A stretch of DNA of 64,000 nt, taken from NCBI GenBank assembly GCA_002914845.1, contig JXTC01000624.1:21325-85324 (forward strand). The letters are read 5' to 3'. Positions 38,601-51,500 of the stretch are shown in pieces. Below the pieces are notes generated by a model. The model did no database searches. It saw only the letters and a list, made by a program, of their open reading frames with translations, and was not told where the DNA came from. Numbering within the stretch: position 1 is the first letter of the stretch; every line of letters begins with the position of its first letter. The stretch comes from Trema orientale. Its lineage: Eukaryota; Streptophyta; Magnoliopsida; Rosales; Cannabaceae. The translations under genes were made by a program, and so were the position numbers.

Positions 38601-39533
38601 AAGATACAAATGGATAATTTCAAGCAATACTTAGAATCAAGAACTAATACTATTCATTGTTATAAACCTAAGAAATAGGAGTTAGAACACAGCACACACA
38701 CAAGCACAACAAAAACACCATGTAAAGTGGTTTGGCTAAGAATGCTTAAATCCACAGATTAAATACCAGCAAAGAAACCTATTATATTAAGAAAATACAA
38801 CCTAAAATCTTCAATTTTAGTTCAATAGCCTTCTTGATTTTCTCTCCATGACTGATGATTGATACCATCTATTCCCAACCTCGACTATTAATAGGCATTA
38901 GTTTACAGCTTTCCAAGATCGAGTCCTAAATTTAATATGGAAATATTTACTCTTGTACGTAGGAATATTATTCTACAAGTAGTCCTAGTACTAGTCCTAT
39001 AAGGTACACAATTAGAAATCTAATTATCGTAAACATCTTATGGCACCTCAGCCTATCATAATCAAAAGGAGATTACACAGACAAAATTGGCCCTGCCTTG
39101 AAATTGAATTAATAACCACCCCACCGCTATACAGCAACGAAGGGCATCAAAATTTCCTACCAGGCAACTTCATTATCAGAATGGCATAATAAAATACGAC
39201 AAGTACAGTCCTGTACTTGAAAGGGTTAAAAATGACTAATTGAAGAAATATTTCCTCTCGGAGAAGGAAAAAAAGGAAAAAGTAAAACCTAACAAAAGCA
39301 AACTACACTGTTGAAAAATAGGCACTAAAGAAAATGTTGAAATGTTTTGATTCTTTGCTTCCCTTGTTTTGCAAGGTATACGCAGTTTTGACTGCTCCGA
39401 GACATCTTGCGGAACTAATATTTATTCATGATATCTGCACTACTTTGTGCAAAATGTGGGCCACTATGAAGATTAATCATGATACTACAACAGAATATAG
39501 AAAGAGATGTAAAGAGAGGAAAATATGCACATA

Positions 39534-39572
<39 letters not shown>

Positions 39573-42500
39573 CTGGAGAACTAAAATTTCAGAAACTTTC
39601 AACTAGAATTTAAAAAAGCCCCACCAACCTGTAACCCAAAGAGGTACCAGAGAGACCCAACGACATGGCTAGACAACATAAATGTTAGGAGATTAATAAT
39701 AAAATTTGCCCACGCTGACTCAAATATGAAGCCACTTGGAGACTGACCAGCAAGCATAGGTAAAAACCTATACAACCTTGGAATGTACTGAGCCAGGATT
39801 GCAGCACGTAAAAGATTTTTCGCGTAGTTTGCTCCAGATGATCCCAAGTGATCAGGTAGCACTAATAATATAATGATCTGCAAATTAAGAATTTATTTAT
39901 ATCATGGAAAGAACGACAGATGCTTACCAATTATATCAAACAATACACAAAAGATTTGTGCATATATACATTGGCGATTAACCATTTCATACAAGACATT
40001 TGGGAAAGCAAAACATAAAAGAGTATATTTAAATACACATATAGAGATATATGTAATATATCTTGTGTTCAAGTCCCATAAGAGGAGGAATAGCTGGATA
40101 GCTACAAAGTTAAAAGCCAGGTGAAACGAAGACCAAAAGAGAAGGGCACAGTAAAACATTATCTTCCAATCCATAAAAACACACTTGCATAGCTACAATC
40201 ATAAATAAATGCATATATATATATATATATTGCTTGTAATATACAGGTTATTACTTGCTGATCATTAATAATAAAAAGCAATAAGATTTTAAAAAAGTAA
40301 AGTACCATATGCTTATTGAAGAAGAATCATTGTTTTCATCAACATGATACTGATTTATAGTTGACAGCAATAAACAACGAAGGAAACTAGCTACAATTGT
40401 GTATCCATAGAAATTAACTCCTTAAAAAAAAAATAAAGTAGTAAATGAACTATACATTAAAGGGAGGGAAAAAGAAAATAAAAAAATCAGCCCAATTCAC
40501 AGATATAAGGCAAATTTCCCAAAGGAGAGAGAGAGAGAGTTACCTGGGGAAGGGGCAATACAACAAAAAAGTCGATCAAAAAATATCCTCGAAGGTAATT
40601 GCGAGCGATCTTTTTGGGATGGTCCACTAACTCTCCAGCACCAACCACTCGAGACTCAGGAGCCACATAAGCCAGCCTAAACTGAAAAAAGAGACATGTG
40701 TTTATTCTTCAAGGCCTGGATAAGGAAGATCACAGCCATATAACTAAGATACAGTAAGGCATTATAACGTAGAATAGTCAAGGACTCGAGGTATTAATAT
40801 TTGATGTACTCACAAAAAGAAAGTAAAAGTAATTTAATTTCATTTCATGTTTATATCATTGTTTTCCCATTTTAAGTCCTGCTAGACATTTTTTTCTCTC
40901 TTTTCCTTGTCAAGTGTTGAAGCTGAGCATAAATATTATAAACCGATAGCATTATACAAACAAAGGACAATAATGTCAGACAGCAATGAAGACCCCATAA
41001 ATCTACGGGAAGGAAGAGAAAGAAATGGTTACCTGAAGAACCATGTGCAATAAGTAAACGAAATCGGTCAAGCTTCTGAAAACCACAAGCACCTTTGTCA
41101 GGGGCCAGTTTAGGACTATGCATTTGTTATCCTGCAATCAGAAAAAGGGTCTTGAAATAAATCTGGAAAGGAAATATGAAAAAGAAATGAACCAAAAGAA
41201 CTATTCTTGATTCTCAACTCTTATCTCCAAAGTTGTCAGTGAACAACTAAACTAAATTAATTCTACAAAATTTAGTGACATTTAAAAAATGAATATAGAA
41301 TTGAGAATTATGAAATGTCCAAGTTATTGATATTTTATTTGACTTAAATATCCAGAATAACAAATGAAATAGTCCACATGACATATCTAGGAAAAGGTGA
41401 CTAGATATTTGAAGCATCAACCCAATGTGTGCATCAATTAAGCCTGCATCTAATAAAGGTTTCCTAGATCAGTCATTTGTTAGAATATTAGCTGATTATT
41501 CTCATTTATGAAGATAATAGCCGTTGTTACAATGTTGATTAGTTTTCTATTTTATGTGTGGTAGGTAAAATTTTTTAGAGTTAATTTCTGATTTGAATAG
41601 CTCTCATTCACCTTATATAGCTGGTCATTTAATTCCTAGATTTGTATCAGTCATGCATATATAGGTAATGTACGCTTCATTGTAAAATATACTACTGAAA
41701 TTCTAAGCTTCTATTTTTTTTTTTTTCCCACAAATATAGTATCAGAGCAGGTTTTTGGCTTGATTCCTTTGTTTTTCTAGTTCGTTCTTGGTCCTTTTTT
41801 TTTTTTGTCAAGGATTCTGTTGTTTCGTTATGCTCTGTTTTACCCTGTTTTCTGAGTTCAAAACAGAGTATTTTGGGCAGTTTCTGTTCAGTCTTTGTTG
41901 CTGAAATTTCTTTTGCAGATATTACTCTTGCATCGTTTTCCTCTTCATCTTCATACAGCCAAAAATGTCAGAAAATATTTCTTCTGCCCTAGCCCAAATA
42001 GTGACCAAACTTATAATTCATTTTGATAATCCTACACTACAGATTACTCCCGACAAACTCGATGGAAAAAATTTTCTTGAGTGGTCTCGAACAGTCCAGT
42101 TGTTCTTCAAAAGCAGAGAGAAAATGGAGTACCTTCGGGGGACCGTTAAGGAGCCCAAGGAAACATATCCTACTTATGACTCTTGGGAAGCTGAGAATTC
42201 CCAGATTATGACTTGGCTGCTTAATTCCATATTGCCAGACATCAGGAAGCGATTTCTCTATCATTCAACAGCTAAGGAGATCTGGGATGACGTTAATCGG
42301 ACCTACTCAAAGCAAGGAAAGGCTACACGGATCTTTGAACTTAAGTGGAAAATTCACAACACTAAGCAGGGGGACTTCTTCGGTGACAAAATACTTTAAT
42401 AACCTTATGGTGTTGTGGAAATAATCAGATCTTCACCAAAACTTTGAGATAGGAGATCCTGAAATTGCAAGAAAACTTGCTGAAATTTTAGAATGAGATC

Positions 42501-45500
42501 GGGTCTTTGAGTTTTTGGCTGGGCTTAATGCAGAATTTGATGAAGTAGGTGGGCGAATTCTTGGAAAGGAACCTCTCTGTTCATTAGAGGAGAGTTTTTC
42601 ATATGTTAACAGTGAAGAAGATAGAAAGGCAGTTATGGCAAAAGCTTTTGCTCCTGAAGCTTCAGCACTCAAAGCTGAAGGATTGACTCCATCTTTTGCT
42701 GGTCAACAAAGAAATTCAAATATGAAAGGAGAAATTGACTCTAGATGGTGTGATGATTGTAATAGACCACGATATACAAGGCAAACTTACTGGAGGTTGA
42801 ACGGGAGACCACAAAATTCAGATAAGGGAAATCGTCCGCAACATAAGAAAGCTTATTAAGCCGTAACTGACCAGAATGAGGAAACATCCAGGACTATACT
42901 GATGATAAAATCTTCTCAAAGGGACAATTAAAGGTCTTGAAAAAAATGATTGAAAGTGCTGGACTCTCAGGTATTCCTAATTCCTCTAGTGAAAGCTAAA
43001 TTTCATCCGGCCATTTTGCTCAGTCAGGTAAAACAGCTACTGCCTTACTCAGTAGTACATCTAAATCTTGGATCATAGACTCTGGAGCAACAGATCATAT
43101 GACCGGAGATTCCTATGATTTCTGAACATATGATCCATGTTCAGGAAAAGATAAGATTAAGGTGACTGATGGCTCTTTCATTCCTATTCATGAAAAAGGT
43201 GTTATCCCTATATCTGATAATATTTCACTGTTTTCAGTTCTTCATGTCCCGAATGTTGCATGTAATCTTTTGTCTATTAGTAGAGTGACAAAAGCCTTGA
43301 ATTGTTCAGTGACCTTTTTTCCTACTTACTATGTGTTTCAGGATCTAATATCGGGGAAGAAGATTAGCAATGGTGAAGAGAAAAATAGGTTGTATTATCT
43401 AGACTCTAGAATAAAGACCGCCCAAGCATATACTACAACTCATGACAAGGAAAAGATGATTTGGCTTCTCCACTTCAGAACTGGTCATCCAAACTTTATA
43501 TCTCTAAGAGTTTAATATCCTGAGTTATTCTCTGGTCTTGATCTTTCTGTTTTTCAATGTGAAATTTGTGAACTTTCAAAAAGTCATCGTGTTTTATTTC
43601 CAATAAGCAATAAAATCTCGACAATTCCTTTTACTATTGTGCACAACAATGTTTGGGGACCTTCAAGGGTCACATCCTTGTTTGGATACTGATGGTTTGT
43701 TAGCTACATTGATGATTGTACCCGCACTTGTTGGATTTATTTACTCCGAAAAAAATCTGAGGTAAATAATATTTTTAGATCTTTCCACATCAGGATTCAA
43801 AATCAATTTCACATAAACATTCAAGTGCTTAGATCTAATAATGGCAGGGAATATTTCAATGAGATTCTAGGAACCTACCTAAGGGAGATTGAGATTTTAC
43901 ACCGATCTTTTTGTGATGATACTCCTCAACAAAATGGGATAGCCGAAAGGAAAAATAGGCATTTTCTTGAGGTTGTTAGAGCCCTTCTCTTTACTAGAAA
44001 TATGCCAAAGAGTTACTGGGGTGATGCAATACTAGCCGCTGCCTACCTAATCAACAGGATGCCTTCCAAAACTCTCAACATGAAATCACCAGTATGTTGC
44101 CTTCGATCCCATTCTAGAAATGAAAGTATTTTTAACTCTCTTCCCTTAAAAATTTTTGGGTGCGTAGTTTATGTTCATCTTCCAATTAAAGAAAGATCAA
44201 AACTCGATCCTAGGGCTCTTAAATGCATCTTTCTTGGCTATTCACCAAATAAAAAAGGGTAAAAATATTTTCATCCTCCTAGTAAAGTGTATTTCATTAC
44301 TATGGATGTCAAATTCTTTGAACATCTTTCCTACTGCCTTAAATCTGATCTTCAGGGGGAGTACTATGATGATAAGGAAGATCTTTCATATGATTCAATG
44401 TATGGTGAGCCTTCTCCAAATTTTTTACAACCAGAAGAGACAACAAACCAATGGGAGACTCTTCCAGTTTTTGATAGAATCACTATGGAAAATGGAAGAT
44501 CAAATGAGGATGATGAAAATCATGACAAGGCAGGAAGACAACTAAATAGTCCTCTAGTATACTCGCGAAGAAGACCAACAAGAACAATACAACCCAGCTC
44601 TCTCTCTCACAATCAATCCTCAAACCTGGTATTAGAAACTGAGCAACCAGAAAATCCAAGATCAGGTACTCTACTCAATACTCAAGACTTTATACCTTTA
44701 TTTGATACTAATCTAGACCTTCCTATTGCCATCCAAAAAGGTGTTAGATCTTGTACTACCAAACATCCGATATCCAATTTTTTGTCCTATCTCGACTCAA
44801 CCCCTCTTTTCAGGCTTTTACTTCTCAAGTCTCTACAGAAAGCATTCCTTCTAACATTGAGGAGGCTCTACAAGACCAGAAATGGAGAGAAGCAATTCTT
44901 GAAGAAATGAAAGCCTTAGAAAAAAATGAAACATGGGCAGTTGCTGATTTACCTAGAGGAAGAAGCCACTAGGAAGTAAATGGGTGTTCACTATCAAATA
45001 CAACTCAGATGGGACGATAGAGAGGTATAAAGCAAGGTTAGTTGCCAAGGGATTCACTCAAACTTATGGCTTAGATTACCAGGAGACCTTTGCTCCCACT
45101 GCTAAAATGAACTCAGTAAGGATCTTGTTTTCTCTTGCTAAAAATTTAGACTGGCCTCTACATCAATTTGATGTGAAAAATGCCTTCCTTCATGGCAACT
45201 CAAAAGAAGAAGTCTATATGGAATTGCCTCCTGGATTTGGGAACTCAAGTAGTGGAAAAGTTAGCAAATTGAAAAAATCACTGTATGGCTTAAAACAGTC
45301 TTCTAGAGCAGGGTTCGAGAGATTCTCAAAATTCTTGAAGAAATTTGGCTTCACACAGAGTCAAGGAGATCATACTTTATTTTTCAAACATTCACCACAA
45401 AAGAAAATCACTGTATTTATAGTCTACGTTGATGATATCATCGTTACAAGTGATAACCTTGAAGAGACTAGAGAAATGAAGACCCATCTAGCCAAAGAAT

Positions 45501-48500
45501 TTGAAATAAAAGATCTGGGAAACCTTAGATATTTTCTTGGAATGGAGGTTACAAGAACAGGAGAAAACTTATTTGTTTCTCAAAGGAAGTATGTCATTGA
45601 TTTACTGAAAGAAACTGGATCTCTAGGGAGCAAACCAGCAGCAACACCAATAGATCCAAATCACAAATTGGGTCTTAGCATTGGAAATAGTCCAGTTGAC
45701 AAAGGAAGATATCAAAGACCAGTAGGAAAGTTAATCTTTCTCATACTAGACCTGATATTGCATATGCTGTTAGAGTGGTCAGTCAATTTATGCACTCTCC
45801 TATAGAGTGCCATATGAAGGCAGTTCAAAAGATTCTAAGATATCTCAAGGCTACACCAGGAAAAGGGCTTCTATTTAAGAAGTCTAAGTATCTACAGATA
45901 GAAGTTTATACAGATGCAGATTGGGCTGGTTCTATTACTGATAGAAGGCTCAAGGTCGACATCAGGATACTGCACTTTCGTAGGAGGGAACCTAGTTACA
46001 TAGAGAAGCAAGAAACAAAATGTAGTTACTAGGCCTAGTGCAGAAGCAGAATACAGAGCAATGGCTCAGGGAATATGTGAAGTTCTATGGATTCAAATGA
46101 TGTTAAAGGAGCTAAAGCTAGAACCTACATCACCTATGAGAGTGTTCTGTGACAATAAAGCCACAATCAGTATAGCTCACAATCTTGTCCAACATGATCG
46201 AACAAAACATGTGGAAGTAGACATACACTTTATCAAAGAGAAAATCGAAAGTGGGCAGATCGCTACCTCCTACGTGACAACTAATCAACAATTGGCAGAT
46301 ATTCTTGCCAAAGGAGTCATAGTAGTAGTTTTTGAAGATTTAGTAAGCGAAAGCTAGGAATACCAGCTTGAGGAGGAGTGTTAGAATATTGGCTGATTAT
46401 TCTCATTTATGGAGATAATAGCCGTTGTTACAATGTTGATTAGTTTCCTATTTTATGTGTGAGTTAATTTCTGATTTGAATAGCTGTCATTGAACTTGTA
46501 TAGCTGGTCATTTAATTCCTAGATTTGTATCAGTCATGTATATATAGGTTGTACGCTTCACTGTAAAATATACTACTGAAATTCTAAGCCCCTATTTTTT
46601 TTTTTTATTTCCACAAATATCATTATCCCTACACCACTTGGAATAGTCATCATCAATTAGTGTGGAGACCTATCCAAAGTCATATTCTCTATCACATCTT
46701 CGAAAACACACCCTTCATTATCCACATTTAGTCTAAGGCAGTTTGCAACAAAAAAATGCAATTTTCTTATGATGATCTCATAAATTTACAGGAATTCTTC
46801 AATCACACAAAAATCAACACATTATAGTTTTGAGGACATAATCTTCTCGATCTTCCCATCCCAATAGACTCTATTTTACTTGTCATCGTTTTATTGATTC
46901 TATACCCTTCTTACTATCTTATTATCACCGTTTTGCTTCTAACACTTGCGCTCCATATACTTGTTTGTCTTATGTAGAAAAGAATCCTGAGTCTTTAATT
47001 CCTTCCCTAGTGATTTTTGGATGTATTTTTGCATCATCATCTAACAAGATGCCATTTTCATGTTCCTCTAGACATAAAATATCCAATAAATCTAGCAGGA
47101 TAATGTCCAAAAAAATAAAAATAAAAAACCACCCCATTTAGCCTTTTATCAAAAAACTCGAGCTTTTTTATTAAATATCAAATAAAACTTTCTATTTGTG
47201 TTTTTCTATCAAATTTCACCGAATCCACACGTATAATCAAAATTATTTGAAGAGAATATTTTAACTTTTGAAATCAGATAAAAGAATTCAAAAAAAAAAA
47301 AAAAGAATTTTTGCGTGTTTGAAAGGTGTTACTGTTGGATATCGAGAGATTACAGATCACTTTTCAGTTTAGATGGTTGTCTTCTGACTATTTCTATGGA
47401 TGCCAACAGATAATTTTAAAGAATTAAAACGATTTTGTAATAATTTTAAACTCTAATTTTGACTGTACATGTGAATCTGGTGAGATTTGATAGAAAAATA
47501 CGAATAAAAGGTTTTATTTGATATTAGTAAAAATGTGTGGGGTTTTTGTTTTATATGACAAAAAATGGTGTTTTTTTTTTTTTTTTTTTAAATATTATCC
47601 CTAAATCCAGCTACCACACATGCCAAGATTATCCCTAAATCTAGCTACCAGATACCAAGACATAAAATATCAAATATGTCTTGCCACCACACATCACTTG
47701 ATTATGCCATTGAGAACCCATCAAATCACTTTAGGATTGTTAGTATGACATTATTCAAAGAGGAATCCCTTGTTGAATATCCTAATAAATTTCTATATTT
47801 CAGATGTTTCTTTGAAACTTAAGATTTTTTTCTTTGACAAGTGTTCACCTATTAATTCTCTTTTTGACCCAAATTAAATCATGTGAATTCCTTTGGAAGT
47901 CCAGAGAAGCAAATGAACAAGGCTCCTGCCTATTTACAAATCCATCAAGACTTATAACTTCAAATTTAAGCTCAATTAATAGTTTCTGAACAACTACAAA
48001 ACCAACAAGGAAGAATCATTACCTCTTGAACTGACAGCAAGAAGAAAAACAATGGATCTACAAAAATTGCTATCAAGCAAGCAATGACAAAAAATTTGTT
48101 CCATCTTTGGACAACTCTAGCATGGGGATTCATTACTCCAGGAATATAAGGACTCAGAAAAGAGAAAAATCTCCTTGCCCAACCTTTAGCGTCCCCATAG
48201 AGAGCATTATGGAACTGCAAACAGTCGAAATTCAGAAAACTGCATAAGTTTGTTGAATTACTCATTTATCATCATCTAAAATCAGAGAAAAGGTAAAAGA
48301 AAGTACAAGAAAAGTTATAAAGAACAGCAGCAATGGAATTTAGTCAGGCAACCTCAAATAATTCATTCATAAACCTAAACTCGACATTGTGTCGTGGAGA
48401 TTATATTAAGTAACCATTTAAAAGATCACAACAAAATTTGAAAATTAAAAGTAACATGACATTTATCGTCTTCTGTTTTGCTTTTGCAGGCTCTACCTTT

Positions 48501-51500
48501 TTTGTCATTATGAAGAACTGCTTATCCTCTAGCATTTCGTATTTTCTGTTTTCATCTAATAAAATTGCCTTTTCTGATTAAAGAGAAAAAAACTTATTAC
48601 AGTAAATGAAGGGGAAAGTTGCTCTGCAGCTGTTGTTAGCTTGTACAACTACCATGACTAGGTCGCCAATATTAACATGGCTTCCACATTCGCCATCCCT
48701 GGCATCACTTTAGTAAACATTGAACCTTATCACATTCACTGAACTGAAAACTGTATCAACCTCATTAATGCTTCTCCCATAAATCCCCTGAATCTCTGTT
48801 TAACAAAAGCAACAAAACAGAAATCTAATTTCTATTCAGCCAACACGACTTCTAAAAGTACCACAAGAATTACCTGAAGCAAAGTCAGTACCTTTCCTCT
48901 CTCGATGGGATTACTTCTACTGTCAAGTCTGTGACGCACTGAAAAAACAATGTAATTTTCTAAACAGGCTTTTACCTTGAGGAAAAGGCATTACCGTAGG
49001 TCTTGTACTTTGTGATTACTAATTTAGGAAAGAACAAAGGCAGCATTTTATTTAAGATCATCTCACTTGGTGAGACGCCATTGATAACTTAAAGAAACCC
49101 TAAATAAACAATCCCAGTAAACCAGCTCAATAGAAATTCAGCCTTTCTTCTGGTCCAGGTTGGATTCTTGGTTCATTTTGGTTGAAGGCCCCAAAATGTC
49201 AGAGAAGGTGTATCTTTATGCTGCTAATGCATCACCAAGAGGCCAGAAAAATTTTAAGAAGGGGACAAGGGCCTCATTGTTTCTTAGAGGTAAAATTTGT
49301 TTCTTACTATAAAGAGAAAGGGGATTCATGGTCTCATTTAACTACTGCAAAATCTGCATGCTTTTTTGCTAAATATACAGCTCGTAAAAGGTACACAACA
49401 TTAAAATAATCGAATGGACAATTTTTGTTAACTAGACATTGTCACAAGAGCAATCATATTTAACGCGAAAAATCATTGGGAAAAATACATCAAGGGTTAG
49501 ACCATTTGATGGAGATCATACGTCTACTTTCCGTACTTATGTTAGGCGTAAATATAGAAAGTAGATATTTAGCTATTTAATTATTTTATTAGGGTAACTA
49601 GTTTAATATTTTCCTTTTATGTTTGTTTTAGAATATGTCAGTTTCCTAGTTTTGTCTAAGAGCTTCTCTATAAATAAGCTCTTCTATGTTCATTATTATT
49701 CAGACTTGATTAATGATATACAACCATTCAGAAATTCTCCCTCTAATATTCTTCCTCTCTCTCTAAAGTTCTTCATCTTCTTCTCTAAGTCCTTCTCTAA
49801 ATTCTTCCTAAATTCCTCTCTTTCTCTTCTTTCTCTCATCTTTTCTAAATTTTCACTCTTGTTCTACATCAATTGGTATCACAGCCTCGTTCAATTTCCT
49901 TTGCCTGAATTGATATTTCTCCGCCGATCTCCAAAAAATTTTTTTTTTTTTCCCCTCATCTTAGTTTAGTGCCTTTTTNNNNNNNNNNNNNNNNNNNNNN
50001 NNNNNNNNNNNNNNNNNNNNNNNNNNNNNNNNNNNNNNNNNNNNNNNNNNNNNNNNNNNNNNNNNNNNNNNNNNNNNNNNNNNNNNNNNNNNNNNNNNNN
50101 NNNNNNNNNNNNNNNNNNNNNNNNNNNNNNNNNNNNNNNNNNNNNNNNNNNNNNNNNNNNNNNNNNNNNNNNNNNNNNNNNNNNNNNNNNNNNNNNNNNN
50201 NNNNNNNNNNNNNNNNNNNNNNNNNNNNNNNNNNNNNNNNNNNNNNNNNNNNNNNNNNNNNNNNNNNNNNNNNNNNNNNNNNNNNNNNNNNNNNNNNNNN
50301 NNNNNNNNNNNNNNNNNNNNNNNNNNNNNNNNNNNNNNNNNNNNNNNNNNNNNNNNNNNNNNNNNNNNNNNNNNNNNNNNNNNNNNNNNNNNNNNNNNNN
50401 NNNNNNNNNNNNNNNNNNNNNNNNNNNNNNNNNNNNNNNNNNNNNNNNNNNNNNNNNNNNNNNNNNNNNNNNNNNNNNNNNNNNNNNNNNNNNNNNNNNN
50501 NNNNNNNNNNNNNNNNNNNNNNNNNNNNNNNNNNNNNNNNNNNNNNNNNNNNNNNNNNNNNNNNNNNNNNNNNNNNNNNNNNNNNNNNNNNNNNNNNNTA
50601 ATACCGAAAAACGCTCACAGTCTGATCCTGTTTTTATGTCGAATATCTCTCTAAAGTCTAATTCTCCCACTCATCCTAAAGACACTAAACACCACCCTTC
50701 AGGCTTATTACCCACCCCAACTGGTCCCATTCACATAGGCCAATCTAGCGCTTCTTCTCCGATTATCGATGCCTATCCCGACACTTACAATACTCTTGAC
50801 CCTATTCCTCCACCTCGTCCCACCCATTATCCTAGGCACATCGAACCTCAGGATAGACAACCTCACTATCAAGCACCCAGACACACTTATGCTGACAATC
50901 CAGTTAGGAAAGTTAAGTTGAATGCTCCAGAGTTTGATGGTAGGCTAGACCCCTCTACCTTTTTATGTTGGTTGGATCAGATAGATGAATACTTTGATTG
51001 GTATAGCATGACTGAGGCTCTGCGCATTAGTATGGCTAGGATTAAGTTAGTGGGTGATGTAAAATATTTTTGGAAAACTGTTGTTCGTGATGTTGACCTT
51101 AGACGTTGTCCACCAATTCTAACTTGGGATGAAATGAGAGATGTTCTTAGACTAAATACGTACTGCCTTACTACATGAATGAGTTGTTAGATCAATTTCT
51201 TACCCTTCGGCAAAACAACTCCACCGTTAATACGTATACGTCCTAATTTGAGTCTTTGAGGGTCCGATGTGAGGTTAATGAAGAAGAGAGGGTTCTTATT
51301 TCTAAGTTTATCACTGGACTTAAGCCCGATCTCAAGCGTGAGGTTAGAGTTCGTCCCCTTTATACTTTAGCTTACGCTTATTAGACAGCCTTAGAGTATG
51401 AAAGGTACCTTAATTCTGACCCAAGGCGTGCCACTTTTCAGCCCTCTACTCGCACTAGTACCTATCCTAGGTCTAGCTTTAGTTCTCCGGCTGCCACTTC

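Larger units (their letters stand above)
41478..46619 (+). mobile_element. Ty1/Copia LTR retrotransposon
   Basis: Fossil with complete architecture, 5.1 kb. Target duplication TCATT (41473-41477 and 46620-46624). LTRs 41478-41736 and 46379-46619. The primer site of initiator-Met tRNA type begins at 41737, and the purine tract TTGAGGAGGAG ends at 46378. Order of parts is the Copia one: gag (about 41965-42860), protease (DSGATDHM near 43080), integrase (about 43450-44260), RT with YVDDIIV (about 44980-45640), RNase H (about 45900-46350). Its LTRs differ at roughly ten or more sites plus an 18-base indel, so it is older than the Gypsy copy, perhaps one to a few million years. It is broken in about ten places. 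It lies antisense in CNGC intron 2. Small size and short LTRs fit the Ale/Retrofit lineage, not proven. Confidence 0.95.
41132..48022 (-). other. CNGC intron 2 (6,891 bp) hosting a Copia and a foldback element
   Basis: GT-AG intron. About 5.15 kb is the Copia element at 41478-46619, and about 0.5 kb is a foldback element near 47103-47592. Without these it would be about 1.25 kb. A short direct repeat (TTATCCCTAAATC plus TAGCTACCA-like words) lies at 47595-47652. Confidence 0.92.

Noticed and set aside
46700-47100. Protein-like phrases after the Copia element ([14 protein letters not shown])
   Set aside because: A faint resemblance to Copia integrase C-terminal blocks, but too short and diverged to call as a second element.
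49182-49409. 75-codon open frame in CNGC intron 1
   Set aside because: No recognisable domain, and on the strand opposite the gene. Likely chance.
49619-49969. 116-codon serine/leucine-rich frame
   Set aside because: Translation of the pyrimidine-rich part of the Gypsy 5' LTR.
49956-50670. Long open frames of 210-234 codons
   Set aside because: They run through 620 N bases and are artefacts of unknown sequence.
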